This document shows positions 34,812 through 44,253 of a DNA stretch of 64,000 bases, one piece after another. This DNA is from JAGVPT01 sp963827085. GTDB lineage: Bacteria; Bacteroidota; Ignavibacteria; UBA10030; UBA8401. A program made the position numbers and the translations under genes. Location of the stretch: assembly GCA_963827085.1 (NCBI GenBank), contig CAWGZY010000003.1, forward strand, positions 1,240,001 to 1,304,000. The letters are read 5' to 3'. The first letter of the stretch is position 1, and the number at the start of each line of letters is the position of its first letter. The notes under the pieces were generated by a model. It was given only the letters and a program-made list of their open reading frames with translations, searched no databases and was not told the DNA's origin.

Positions 34812-35808
34812 GAGTTGATTCCGAGGTGTGACCGTCAACAAGCAGGTCTTTTTTATAGTGAGGGAGCCGTTCCAGAATCTTTACTGAGACAAGGCCTGCA
34901 ACGGTCGCACATACTGCCCCGAAAATCGAGGTTCCGATAATGATGCCAGGTTCGGCTGAGCCCTGAGCCGCCCTGATCGCGATCGCTGTTGCGGGAATTA
35001 ATGTCAATCCGGCAGTATTGATGACAAGAAAAGTGCACATCGCATTCGTTGCCGTTCCTAATTTCGGGTTCAGCTTATTCAATTCTTCCATAGCTTTCAA
35101 GCCGAGCGGCGTCGCAGCATTGTTCAAGCCGAGCATGTTTGCCGCGATGTTCATGATCATCGCAGCGACGGCCGGATGGTCGGCGGGAACGTCGGGAAAA
35201 AGCCGTGAGGTGATCGGCCTTAACAATCCGGTCAACATTTTGAGCAAGCCGGCTTCTTCGGCTATTTTCACGACGCCGAGCCATAACGCCATCACACCGA
35301 TAAGCCCGAGCGAAATTGTAACGGCAGTATCGGCATAATCGAGCGCCGCTTTTGTGATCGCGCGAATTTTCACGTAGCTAATTTTTTCGAGAAGGAAGGA
35401 AACCTGCACGGTGGTTTTGTCTTCGGAGAATTTTACCGCATTCACTGTGCCGAGCAATTTATCTTTGCTGCTCGAATTTTTCGCCATCTCCTTCCAGAAC
35501 GCAGGCGATGAATCGTCAACAAGGATTGCAATTGTAGTCTTGCCGGAAGACAATGTCGTCATCTCCACCGGCTGGCGGACATCGGATACCGCCGAGGTTA
35601 TGCCGTAAAAGCGATTGAACGATTCGGAGGAGATGACCAGTTCCCCGTCCCACGTTTGCCGCAGCGCTGTCGGTGTTTTTTCTACGCATACGACCGCGTC
35701 CATCGGAATGCCGTTGCGGTATGTATTCCTCACTTCATCGCTGATATCTTTTCCGGCACCGACAAGAAGCCCGATGACAATAAGCGACATCCAGACATAG
35801 TTGAGCAT
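34804..35808 (-). CDS. SpmA-like nucleoside-recognition membrane protein with extra N-terminal loop domain
   Basis: 334 residues. The C-terminal 190 residues match SpmA: DYADTAVTISLGLIGVMALWLGVVKIAEEAGLL, ADHPAVAAMIMNIAANMLGLNNAATPLGLKAMEEL, MCTFLVINTAGLTLIPATAIAIR. Between the first membrane span (about 1-20) and this core lies an insert of about 110 residues (PMDAVVCVEKTPTALRQTW ... TTVQVSFLLEKISYVK) that ordinary SpmA proteins lack and that should be extracytoplasmic. Overlaps spmB by eight bases. Confidence 0.87.
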   Translation of the reverse strand: MLNYVWMSLIVIGLLVGAGKDISDEVRNTYRNGIPMDAVVCVEKTPTALRQTWDGELVISSESFNRFYGITSAVSDVRQPVEMTTLSSGKTTIAILVDDSSPAFWKEMAKNSSSKDKLLGTVNAVKFSEDKTTVQVSFLLEKISYVKIRAITKAALDYADTAVTISLGLIGVMALWLGVVKIAEEAGLLKMLTGLLRPITSRLFPDVPADHPAVAAMIMNIAANMLGLNNAATPLGLKAMEELNKLNPKLGTATNAMCTFLVINTAGLTLIPATAIAIRAAQGSAEPGIIIGTSIFGAVCATVAGLVSVKILERLPHYKKDLLVDGHTSESTHG

Positions 35809-36048
35809 GTGCTACCGGCAATAGGATAATGTGGGATGAGAGATGAACAATCGTGTAGAATGGCTTGCATGAAACTTCGATGCCGTCATCATTTCTTCGA
35901 TATGTACGGGAACCCTTTGCTTCATACCCTTACTAAGTATTCATAGCGGTTTCATCGAGGAGGCCGCATCGATAAAGAAGTATCGAGAGAAGAACCGAGT
36001 CAATATACTTGATTTAGAAAAACGAATCAAGCTGATTATGTACAAAAC

Positions 36049-36079
36049 AATGCCACATACTGTCGCAGCACGTGGCATT
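36049..36079 (-). terminator. Hairpin terminator
   Basis: AATGCCAC (36049-36056) pairs with GTGGCATT (36072-36079); T-rich tracts on both sides (TTGTTTTGT on the minus strand). It is 34 bases past the stop of the 1147-residue T9SS gene. It is the only clear feature in the gene-less stretch 35809-36112. Confidence 0.7.
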
Positions 36080-36112
36080 ATTTTTACAACTGAGTAAAAC
36101 AGCCCGAGAGCC

Positions 36113-39100
36113 CTACTTCAGCATCATCATTTTCTTTGTCGAAACGAAGTCGCCGGCGGTGATATGGTAGATATACATCCCCGAAGCGACCTGGGAACCG
36201 AATTCATTCCGTCCGTCCCACACGACTTGCTGATACCCGGCGCTGACGCGTTCGTTCACCAGCGTGCGCACTTCACGTCCGAGCACGTCGTAGATCCTCA
36301 GCGTCACCATGGCGTCTTTCGGCAATGCGAACCTGATCGTGGTCGTCGGGTTAAACGGATTTGGGTAATTCTGATCCAGGGCAAATTCTTTCGGCAGGCT
36401 GATCACGTTTTCAAGCACACCGGTCGGCGTGCCTATCGTTAATTTGTAGCGTGCGGCAGGACCTGCTTCCGATGGCGCCGTATTCGTGACCAGCACATAA
36501 TACGTGTCCGCAACCGCCACCGTATACGAGAACGAGACATCAGAGCCGGTGGTGCTTGAAGCTGAAGTCAGTGCTGAAGAAAAAGCATTCTTTCGGTACA
36601 GCGACAGCTGCACATGGTTCAACGTTGAAGTCGATTTAAAGGATTTTGTCTGAACAAGAGGCGTGATTGTTTGTCCGGGTGAAGCAATGACGCTGAAGTA
36701 ATCCCAATCACTTCCCGGAAGTCCAACGCCAGGGTCGAGAGTATTTGTCGTATCGGAATAATTAAACCCTGCCGGAGTTACAAGATTGAAGAACCCGAAC
36801 AATGGACCGTCGTTCGGTTCACGGGCGTCGGTCGGAGTGCCGATTCTTGTATTCAATTGATACGGTCCGGTGGCATACGCAGCACCTCCAAGCCCACTAA
36901 CGCCGATTACATGCCCGAGCACACGAATGTAATACTTTCCGGCAGTCGTTATATTATATTCAAGCCGCTCATCAATATTCCGGTCAATATCGTAGAGAAT
37001 TTTTCCCGTACCGTCATAGAGCGTCAACCGTAAGTCGGTGGTGTTTGCGCTATCGACTCCGTCAACGATGAGATGACCTACCGGCACTTGGAAAGAATAG
37101 AAATCGGGATCACCCGATGTTTTGGAAAGCACACCGCCAGCCGGATATCCGAACGTTATGGGAGTTGCTGTCGTGATCGTATCGTTCGGCTCCACCTCCA
37201 TTTGCATACCACCTATCACCACGCCACCAATGGGGTCCGCGATGGGACTCCCGCTGTTGAACTGACCTGTCAGAGCAATTGATGCGAGCTCCGGTTTCAA
37301 GACCGTAAACGTGAGGACAAAAAGCGGGCCGCCATTGGTCAGCGCGGTGGAACCGGAGGCCGTAATATTCACCAGCCCGCCGTTCTGCGGCACAGCAGAG
37401 AATGTAAATCCGCTGCTGATAGTCCCCGTCGCAGTTCCCCCTTTAAATTTAAGCAGCGTCGAATCATATGCGGCACTGAACTGGTACGAGAGAACTCCAA
37501 GACCGGTCACGGTATCGGACACAGCCGTTACCATCACATCCGTGCCGGCAAGACCTCTTGTCGTATCATTTAACGCGACTTTGATTTCAGTGCCGACATC
37601 GTTCAGATTACGCAAATAGATCTCATATCCAGATTTATATGGAGCAGCTGCGTCGTATTGAGTTGCAACCCCGGTCACGGTAAACGGCTGGCGAGGAGTC
37701 GGAGCGCCGTTTGCGTTGCTCCCTGTCGGAATTCGGAGAGTCAACGAATCGATACCGTTATCCGTTACCGTAAGGTTCGTACCTCCTGCACCGGCGGCCG
37801 GCCAAGCAAGAGAGGAAGCCGTCAGCCGGACATGATGAACCTGAACAAGCGAATTTTCCACTTGCTCACCCTGGCCGCTCCAGGAAAGGTCGTGAAGCGT
37901 CAGCAATTTGGGAACGGGAAGCACGCCGGGTCCGTTATCAGTCACATCCAGGTGGCCGTTATATACGGGAGATTCAATCTCGATAGCTCCATCATATTGA
38001 TAAAGCTGGCCGACGATAGTGTACACCTCACCTCGGTGTATTCTATATGGAGTAGTGCCATAGTCATAGAAATCCATTCCTCCCTGGTCGTCCTGCACCA
38101 TAATACTGGTATAGTTGCCGAGAACGCCGATCAAACTGTCTTCCAGGATGTCCACACCAGTCACACGAAGCCCATATCCACTCCACAATATCGCTCCGGT
38201 TGTAGTATCTTCCGCCCGCGTCGTACTTAGGGACATTTTAGAAACGCCTGCAAAGTATCCGGCCGGGCCGGGAGTTATGGCTTCAGTCCCCGTTACATCC
38301 GTCACATCGAACTTGTAGTTTACTCGAGCACCGTTGGTGTCCAACGCCCCCGGGATCACACCTGTCCAGATGCCGTTGAGTGAATCCCCCGAAGTGAGGG
38401 CCATAGCTACCGATGCGCCAACGGTGTCCGGAGCTGCCATATACCGCAATTTCGCATTGGCAATTTTTTGAAGGTTGACAATATTGGCGGTCACAGAATC
38501 GACGGCGCCTGTAAGCGGCACATAAGGACTCCGCGTAAAAGTTTTAGCAAGCGGACTCACTTTCGTAGTACGGTAGGCACCGATAGAGTTGTTGGTGCTA
38601 AGAACAATCATGCTGCTGTCGGCTGGATTCCAAAGAGCCTCGCCTAAGGTAGAGGCATTTGCCTTTGTACCCAGCGCTGGCGTGATGGCTGCAACATATG
38701 CAATTCCGCTCCCGAGCCCGTTCGTAACATCAACAATCCGGGCTGTAGATGGATTAACATTGCCGTCAAAGGCAAAGATATATTTTCTGCCGTAGAATTG
38801 ATAGTATCGGGCCGACGTCGCCGTGACCGCCAAAGCAGCCGAGGCTAACGTGTCAATCGGCGTACCGCTCGTATCAAATTGTATAGCGGCTTTGCCATTC
38901 TTTTTCAACCAGAATGGACCGAATCCCGACGTCATCGGAGCAATACTTTGAGCGCCGTTCGATGCGGGAGCAACCGTAATAGTTTTTCGTACGACAAGCA
39001 AAGAATCGTTATAAATCTGGAATACTTGAACTTTAGACGTAGCAGCATTACCTCCCAGATAGACATAGGTCGAGTCGCCGTGTCCGACTACAGCCAGCGC

Positions 39101-39556
39101 ATCACCAAGCTGCGGTCCCACAATGGTGGAGCTTGAAAAAGCAAGGACAGGCTTCGCGGATTCATTTGCCCATGTATAAATCTGGACAGGGGTCGCCGCT
39201 TTTACCGTTGTTACCTGGTTCGCGGCATAGATCCTGCCGTCATTAGAAACGCCTATTTTTTCAAACGGTTTGTTGCCGGCCCATGTGTAAAAACCTGTCG
39301 TATCCAAACGCCCAAGGGTATCGCCCGTCGCAGCATCCAATATCATAAACGCCTTGGCAACCCGAGAGGCAAAGATAAGATGGTTTGTTGCAGGATTAAG
39401 CGCAAGAGCTCCGGTGTCCGCGGCGGCTGGAAACCATGAAACCCCTGAAGTATCACTCCATTTTTTTTGAGGCGTTTGTGCCTGTGCTGTCGAAGCCAGT
39501 CCAAGAGCCAGGAAAGCAAGCGCCAAGAACAAAACTGTTGTAGCAGTGTTTTTCAT
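36113..39556 (-). CDS. Large multidomain T9SS cargo protein (DUF4623-like, cohesin-like, PPC domains)
   Basis: 1147 residues. Signal peptide 1-26. Approximate modules: 30-340 a DUF4623-like propeller (WFPAAADTGALALNPATNHLIFASR); 345-440 Ig-like; 455-660 OB/DUF5689-like (YTSIMVQDDQGGMDFYDYG ... IVGQLYQYDGAIEI); 662-790 cohesin-like (LSYQFSAAYDSTLLKFKGG); two PPC domains (about 795-905 with EVEPNDTITTATPITFG, and 915-1045 with DAREPNDGPLFG); 1060-1147 T9SS sorting domain (LDQNYPNPFNPTTTI, then FlgD-like end). No catalytic motif is seen, so it is probably an adhesive or scaffold protein on the cell surface. GAGGAAC precedes the ATG. Confidence 0.85.
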   Translation of the reverse strand: MKNTATTVLFLALAFLALGLASTAQAQTPQKKWSDTSGVSWFPAAADTGALALNPATNHLIFASRVAKAFMILDAATGDTLGRLDTTGFYTWAGNKPFEKIGVSNDGRIYAANQVTTVKAATPVQIYTWANESAKPVLAFSSSTIVGPQLGDALAVVGHGDSTYVYLGGNAATSKVQVFQIYNDSLLVVRKTITVAPASNGAQSIAPMTSGFGPFWLKKNGKAAIQFDTSGTPIDTLASAALAVTATSARYYQFYGRKYIFAFDGNVNPSTARIVDVTNGLGSGIAYVAAITPALGTKANASTLGEALWNPADSSMIVLSTNNSIGAYRTTKVSPLAKTFTRSPYVPLTGAVDSVTANIVNLQKIANAKLRYMAAPDTVGASVAMALTSGDSLNGIWTGVIPGALDTNGARVNYKFDVTDVTGTEAITPGPAGYFAGVSKMSLSTTRAEDTTTGAILWSGYGLRVTGVDILEDSLIGVLGNYTSIMVQDDQGGMDFYDYGTTPYRIHRGEVYTIVGQLYQYDGAIEIESPVYNGHLDVTDNGPGVLPVPKLLTLHDLSWSGQGEQVENSLVQVHHVRLTASSLAWPAAGAGGTNLTVTDNGIDSLTLRIPTGSNANGAPTPRQPFTVTGVATQYDAAAPYKSGYEIYLRNLNDVGTEIKVALNDTTRGLAGTDVMVTAVSDTVTGLGVLSYQFSAAYDSTLLKFKGGTATGTISSGFTFSAVPQNGGLVNITASGSTALTNGGPLFVLTFTVLKPELASIALTGQFNSGSPIADPIGGVVIGGMQMEVEPNDTITTATPITFGYPAGGVLSKTSGDPDFYSFQVPVGHLIVDGVDSANTTDLRLTLYDGTGKILYDIDRNIDERLEYNITTAGKYYIRVLGHVIGVSGLGGAAYATGPYQLNTRIGTPTDAREPNDGPLFGFFNLVTPAGFNYSDTTNTLDPGVGLPGSDWDYFSVIASPGQTITPLVQTKSFKSTSTLNHVQLSLYRKNAFSSALTSASSTTGSDVSFSYTVAVADTYYVLVTNTAPSEAGPAARYKLTIGTPTGVLENVISLPKEFALDQNYPNPFNPTTTIRFALPKDAMVTLRIYDVLGREVRTLVNERVSAGYQQVVWDGRNEFGSQVASGMYIYHITAGDFVSTKKMMMLK

Positions 39557-39996
39557 AATGGTAGTTCCTCTAGATAGGATTGTGAATGTCGTGAAATTAG
39601 TTTGGTTTTTATCGACTATTGAAGGTCGACGGCTTGCTCAGTAAGTCGATTGGAATGAGAAAGGGATAGAACAAAATTTAGAAGAAATAGCAGCACCCGT
39701 TGCTGCATTGCTCCTCCATGCGATCTTTACAAACTCACGACAGCTTCGATGAGGGGTAGTTTGTCGTTGAGTGAAATATTAAAAAACCAAACATCAGAAG
39801 CAAGCCAAAAAACCGCACTTTACAGGGCACATATTATGGATCAATTGATCTTTAGAAGATACCGAAGCAATGTAATGAGGGTATTAAAAATATGTTGTCT
39901 AAGTGTTATAATTGAAAAGGGGAAATTACATCATTCCCAATGGATAGAAATCTGCTTTCTTGTAAGCCGTCCACTAAGCGCTGAACGCACGCTCGG
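39557..39996. other. Gene-less stretch
   Basis: 440 bases between the ROK gene's 3' end and the start of the large T9SS gene. AT-richer than its neighbours; I see no convincing gene, RNA or repeat. A plus-strand open frame starting at 39749 runs into the ROK gene and looks random. It must hold the promoter of the T9SS gene. Confidence 0.5.
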
Positions 39997-41103
39997 TTAC
40001 TTTTTATCAAGTGCATGAAGCGCAAATGCATAGGCACCAATCGCGACAGCTTCGCTCGTCCCAAGTTTTGAGATGCCGACGCCGATCCGCCGCAACGGAT
40101 CATACTGCACGGTACGAGCTGTGCCCGGGACGGCAATTTCTTTCTTTGCCCCGGTGAGAAAAATGTCCCGTTCATCCGCATCTTCAAGATTATACACGTT
40201 GACTTCGAGCCGCGGAAAATTTTTCCCGTCCGGCAGATGATATTTGCCGTTCATCTCAGAAACAAGTGCCGGCAAAAAAAACCAATGCGCACCCGAAAGC
40301 CCTCCGCCGATCACCGCCAGTCCATCGATAAGGGTTAAGGCATTGGCAAGTGCATCGCCGACGACTTCCCCCAATCGGCGATACGCCTCAAGAGCGGCTG
40401 ACGCATTGCCTTTCGCTCTGCCGGCGCCGATTTCGAATATTTCTTTGGGAGCGGGAGCCTGCTCAAAGCCAATGCCCGACCGTTCTGCATACACCCGCTG
40501 CACCGCGCGGATGCTGGCCCCCTCTTCCGCGTTGACAGAAGGATCGACTTTGTTCCGCATCAACCAGATCTCGCCGGCACCGGAATTATCGCCGATAAAT
40601 AATTCGCCGTTGCGGACTATGCCGCCTCCGAATCCGGTTCCGAGTGTTACGCCAAACAAATTGTGGAACCGCTTCGGGCTGTGCGCTTTTTCCAGCAGAC
40701 CGTTCACATACGGCAAGAATCCGGCGATCGCTTCGCCGTACGCAAATAGGTCACCGTCGTTATTGATAAACACCGGCAGGTGAAATACTTCCTGGAGCAT
40801 GGGACCGAGCGCGACTCCTCCCCGGAAGGCCGGAAGATTCCCCAAGTCTCCGATAATGCCGGCGGGATAATCTGCGGGGCCTGGAAACGCAAAACTGATA
40901 GCGACCGCGTGAGCCGGCAGTTGTTTTTTTATCTCCGTGAATCCGTTGACGAGTGTCGCAAGGCAGTCGTCAAGGTTGTCTGCATGCGACGGAAAGGTTA
41001 CCGGCGGCACGATCTCGTTGTTTCCTTGAATAGCGGAAAAAACAAAATTCGTCCCCCCCGCATCCAATGTCATGACGATACGCTTTTCATGTTCAAGATT
41101 CAT
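39997..41103 (-). CDS. ROK family protein (sugar kinase-like), lacking the zinc motif
   Basis: 368 residues. ROK/ASKHA fold: phosphate-binding TLDAGGTNFVFSA near the N-terminus, catalytic NNDGDLFAYGE, and GVTLGTGFGGGIVRNGEL. The usual ROK sugar/zinc motif (GAGEIGH ... CxCGxxGCxE) is changed: GAGEIWLMRNKVDPSVNAEEGASIRAV has no Cys and W replaces the zinc-binding His. The catalytic Asp remains, so kinase activity on a hexose or derivative is possible, but specificity is open. It stands alone between long gene-less stretches. Confidence 0.85.
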   Translation of the reverse strand: MNLEHEKRIVMTLDAGGTNFVFSAIQGNNEIVPPVTFPSHADNLDDCLATLVNGFTEIKKQLPAHAVAISFAFPGPADYPAGIIGDLGNLPAFRGGVALGPMLQEVFHLPVFINNDGDLFAYGEAIAGFLPYVNGLLEKAHSPKRFHNLFGVTLGTGFGGGIVRNGELFIGDNSGAGEIWLMRNKVDPSVNAEEGASIRAVQRVYAERSGIGFEQAPAPKEIFEIGAGRAKGNASAALEAYRRLGEVVGDALANALTLIDGLAVIGGGLSGAHWFFLPALVSEMNGKYHLPDGKNFPRLEVNVYNLEDADERDIFLTGAKKEIAVPGTARTVQYDPLRRIGVGISKLGTSEAVAIGAYAFALHALDKK

Positions 41104-41993
41104 TTCACCGTGTCCTTGTCTTGGGGACGAAAGTCCCGAGGATTTCCGCTGCGCCGACGAGCGCCGCAGATAAAAAGCATAGGGGCCCTGCGGCTGTTTT
41201 CCAATAACTCCAATGATACTCCGGAACTTGTTGATAGTATCTCGTCATTGTTATTCGCTTTCATTGATCGGCGCAAACGAATGATTTCGATTAATGCCGT
41301 CATCGCGGTATAGTGTCGTAACAAGAGGCATAAAATGCAAGGAAAAAGTATTTCACAAAAGCACGTAATGCTAAGAATTCGGTAGTTTCCCCCTTCCCAC
41401 CGATAGCGTGAGAATTCTTCTGTTTCCCAAAAAAGAAGTTTAAGAAGAATTTCCTCGGACGATTTTAAAAAGGCAATGATGAACTAATTCGTCGCGGGGT
41501 TTTAGGCGAGAGGTATCGAATATACTGCTGGATTCATTTTTCTCAATCCGGCGTGTTTCACAGGCGGCGGCTGTTTCGTTGTATATGTTGTAGGAAGTTC
41601 GATGAAGCTCCCAGTGTTACCTGAAATTAAAGATTGAGCCTTCTGAATAATCCCGAAAGTGCGGCTCGCGCAAATCCCAGGGGAATGGCTTCGCCAGCCG
41701 CTTGGCGGCTCTTAAACGTGCTTTTCAGCGGCCTGCCAGAGAGAGCGGCGGTCTCGATGTATACATCGGTCAGTCTGTTTCGCGGATAAATGCATGCATC
41801 AATCGCCCGCCGAAAACGGTAAAATAACGAATACAATTTTCACAAAAAATATTACCCACGCAGGCCCTTCTCCCCCCGTGAAGGGCAACAGGGCTCTATT
41901 GTGTAACGTGACAAAATAAGATAGATGGAGAAAGTGGGATGAGCAATACCAAGAATCAGGTATTTATAAAAGTCCCCCAATATTGCGCGGATG
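41104..41993. other. Long gene-less stretch (890 bases)
   Basis: The longest non-coding stretch in the window. Small minus-strand open frames (41100-41324, 41627-41836) have no ribosome site or protein-like features. There is a hairpin GCCCTTC-N9-GAAGGGC near 41868-41890. No tRNA or known RNA fold was recognised. It could hold a decayed gene, an unrecognised small RNA or long regulatory DNA. Confidence 0.4.
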
Positions 41994-42659
41994 TTATACA
42001 ATTCGATCTTTGATTGCTTTTACAAGAAGTTTTTGGCGGCTGTGAATGTCGAGTTTATGAAAAATATTTCTCAAATGGGTTTCAACGGTAAAACGGCTGA
42101 TGCAAAGCTTTTCGGCTATTTCCACGTTATTCATTCCTTGGGTCACTAATTTTAGCACATCCCTTTCTCTCCGTGAAAGGTTATACGCATTTTCTTCATC
42201 CTCCCATCCGACATACGCAGCCATCATCTTCTTTGTGATCGTGGGGTCAAGCGGCAAGCCTCCTTGCTGCACACTTTCAATGGCTCTCACAATTTCATCC
42301 GGCGAAGCAGTTTTTAACAAGTAGCCGGAAGCTCCCCGTTTCATCGCTAAACGGATATTCTCGTCGAGGTCGTAGGAGGTGAGCATAATGATGTTCGAGG
42401 CGGGAGAGAATCTCTTGATCGGTATAATCGCGTCAAGGCCGTTCATCAACGGCATTTTGATATCCAAAAGAATAACGCTCGGCGGAGATACCTCCGTTTC
42501 GAAATCCCGGAGAAGAGTTTTGCACGATTGATAATATCTCTGACAATCAACGGTCTTGCTTTTGTTCAAATTCGCTGCAAGCACCAGACAGAAGTTCTTA
42601 TTGTCGTCGACGATCCACGTTGAGATCTTATCCTGATTATTTTGCGTCTCTGGTTCCAT
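41994..42659 (-). CDS. NarL/FixJ-type response regulator
   Basis: 221 residues. Receiver domain 13-130 with acidic pair IVDDN (D18, D19), phosphoacceptor LLDIKMP (D66), T/S and K switch residues in MLTSYD and GYLLKTAS. C-terminal LuxR-type HTH 155-215 (LSRRERDVLKLVTQGMNNVEIAEKLCISRFTVETHLRNIFHKLDI). Probably phosphorylated by the PAS kinase encoded 38 bases upstream. Target genes unknown. Confidence 0.95.
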   Translation of the reverse strand: MEPETQNNQDKISTWIVDDNKNFCLVLAANLNKSKTVDCQRYYQSCKTLLRDFETEVSPPSVILLDIKMPLMNGLDAIIPIKRFSPASNIIMLTSYDLDENIRLAMKRGASGYLLKTASPDEIVRAIESVQQGGLPLDPTITKKMMAAYVGWEDEENAYNLSRRERDVLKLVTQGMNNVEIAEKLCISRFTVETHLRNIFHKLDIHSRQKLLVKAIKDRIV

Positions 42660-42697
42660 AATAGTTGTTGGGCTTATGTGGGAAAAGGGGTATCGAG

Positions 42698-44209
42698 TCA
42701 GGCTCCAGCTTCTCCACCGTGAGGAAGATAGACCTTGAATGTCGTTCCCCGGTGCAGGGTGCTGTCGACGGTAATGAATCCGCCGTGGCTCCTTACAATT
42801 CCGAGGACGATTGAGAGACCAAGACCCGTCCCTTCCCCTCCTTCTTTCGTTGTAAAAAAAGGTTCAAATATTCTATCGATGTGGTCAACCGAGATACCGA
42901 CTCCCGAATCGGCGACGCTGACGACCACATAGCGTCCCCGGTGCGCCTCGGGATAATCTTCAAGGTTATCGCTGTCAAAAAAACAATCCTCGACCGTAAT
43001 CCCCAGCACTCCTCCGTCCGGCATCGCATCACGGGCATTCACACAGATGTTGAGAAAAACCTGTTTCAATTGGCTCGTGTCTCCGCGGACAAACCAATCC
43101 GCATCGCTAATATCTTCATCGACGACAATCTCGGACGGCAACCCGCTTTCGACAATTTTTAGAACTTGCCGAACGACAAGAGACAGATCGAGTAATGTCC
43201 TTTCACCGACAATCCCTTTGCCGTATGTCAAAATGTTTTTTACCAGCTGCAGCCCGCTTTGTGCGCTTTCCTCGACCGCTCGTAGGACGGTCAAGCTGGT
43301 TTGGTCTTTCAACTCCTCTCTCAATAATCCGATGGACATTGCCACCGGTGCGAGGATGTTTTGCAGATCGTGAGCGATCCCTCCGGTCAATAACGCAATA
43401 CTCTCCATCTTTTGTGTTTTGATGAATTGGGATTCGAGCCGTTTCTTGGCCGTGATGTCCGTGTTGACGATTAAAAGTTTCCTTGGGCTTCCATTTTTGC
43501 CCTGCACAATGCGCCACCGGCTGTCAACCAGAATTTCCTTTCCATCTTTTCTTCGATGACGGTTTTCTCCGCTCCATTTCTGGAATTCCATGACACATTC
43601 CACGATGAAACGAAAATCCAGTTCTCTTTCGCCTGCATACAGAAGTTCTTGAAGAGAGCGGCCTCCAACTTCGCTCGCTTTCCATCCGTAGGTCAGTTCT
43701 GCCCCGCGATTCCAAAAAGTAATCCGCTGATTGTCGTCCACAACAATAACCGCATCCTGAGTCTCGTCGAGCAAAGCCGCCTGTTCTTGAACCATCGCCT
43801 CGAAAAGTTTCCGCTTCGTAATGTCGACAACGACGGCATGGACGTAGTGATCCCCTCGTATTACTTTTGCGGAAAAGAGGATCCAAATTTCTTTACCCTC
43901 TTTTTTCTTTGTCTGAATCTCGTACTCCGAGATGATGCCGTCTGCCGCCAGTGCATTCGCAATACACCGGCGTGCCAAAGCGGGGAATTCTGAGAAGCAT
44001 TGCTCAAATTCTATTTTTGTCGTGCAGCCGAACATCGCGAGAAGCGATCCGTTTCCCTCGTGGACTTTCCACGAATCCAGCGAGAATTTCATCATCCCCG
44101 CAAGCGAATGATCAAAAAGAGCTTTATAGCGCCCGGCACTTTTAGCGACCTCCTCCACCTTCGCTCTCTGCGTTTCAATGATTCGTCGATTGCTCGAGAG
44201 AACGACCAA
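42698..44209 (-). CDS. PAS-domain sensor histidine kinase
   Basis: 503 residues as called (TTG start). Two PAS domains (about 28-132 and 142-254, each followed by an S-box PAC-like DITKRKL, DITAKKRL), dimerisation helix with phospho-acceptor in GGIAHDLQNILAP (H280), and ATPase domain with VFLNICVNARDAMPDGG (N box), VADSGVGI and EGTGLGLSIVLGIVRSHGG. In-frame sequence upstream of the TTG encodes a hydrophobic span (PNIIWVISLGTGVLIIF...AYILVVLSS), so the true protein probably starts earlier (near 44290) and is membrane anchored, overlapping the previous gene. Operon with the response regulator. Confidence 0.9.
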   Translation of the reverse strand: MVVLSSNRRIIETQRAKVEEVAKSAGRYKALFDHSLAGMMKFSLDSWKVHEGNGSLLAMFGCTTKIEFEQCFSEFPALARRCIANALAADGIISEYEIQTKKKEGKEIWILFSAKVIRGDHYVHAVVVDITKRKLFEAMVQEQAALLDETQDAVIVVDDNQRITFWNRGAELTYGWKASEVGGRSLQELLYAGERELDFRFIVECVMEFQKWSGENRHRRKDGKEILVDSRWRIVQGKNGSPRKLLIVNTDITAKKRLESQFIKTQKMESIALLTGGIAHDLQNILAPVAMSIGLLREELKDQTSLTVLRAVEESAQSGLQLVKNILTYGKGIVGERTLLDLSLVVRQVLKIVESGLPSEIVVDEDISDADWFVRGDTSQLKQVFLNICVNARDAMPDGGVLGITVEDCFFDSDNLEDYPEAHRGRYVVVSVADSGVGISVDHIDRIFEPFFTTKEGGEGTGLGLSIVLGIVRSHGGFITVDSTLHRGTTFKVYLPHGGEAGA

Positions 44210-44253
44210 GATATACGCAAATGAGAAGATTATTAAAACCCCGGTTCCGAGGC

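Noticed and set aside
39749..40018. Plus-strand open frame of 89 codons
   Set aside because: No ribosome site, odd composition, and overlaps the end of the ROK gene.
41627..41836. Minus-strand open frame of 69 codons in the long gap
   Set aside because: No ribosome site and no protein-like pattern.
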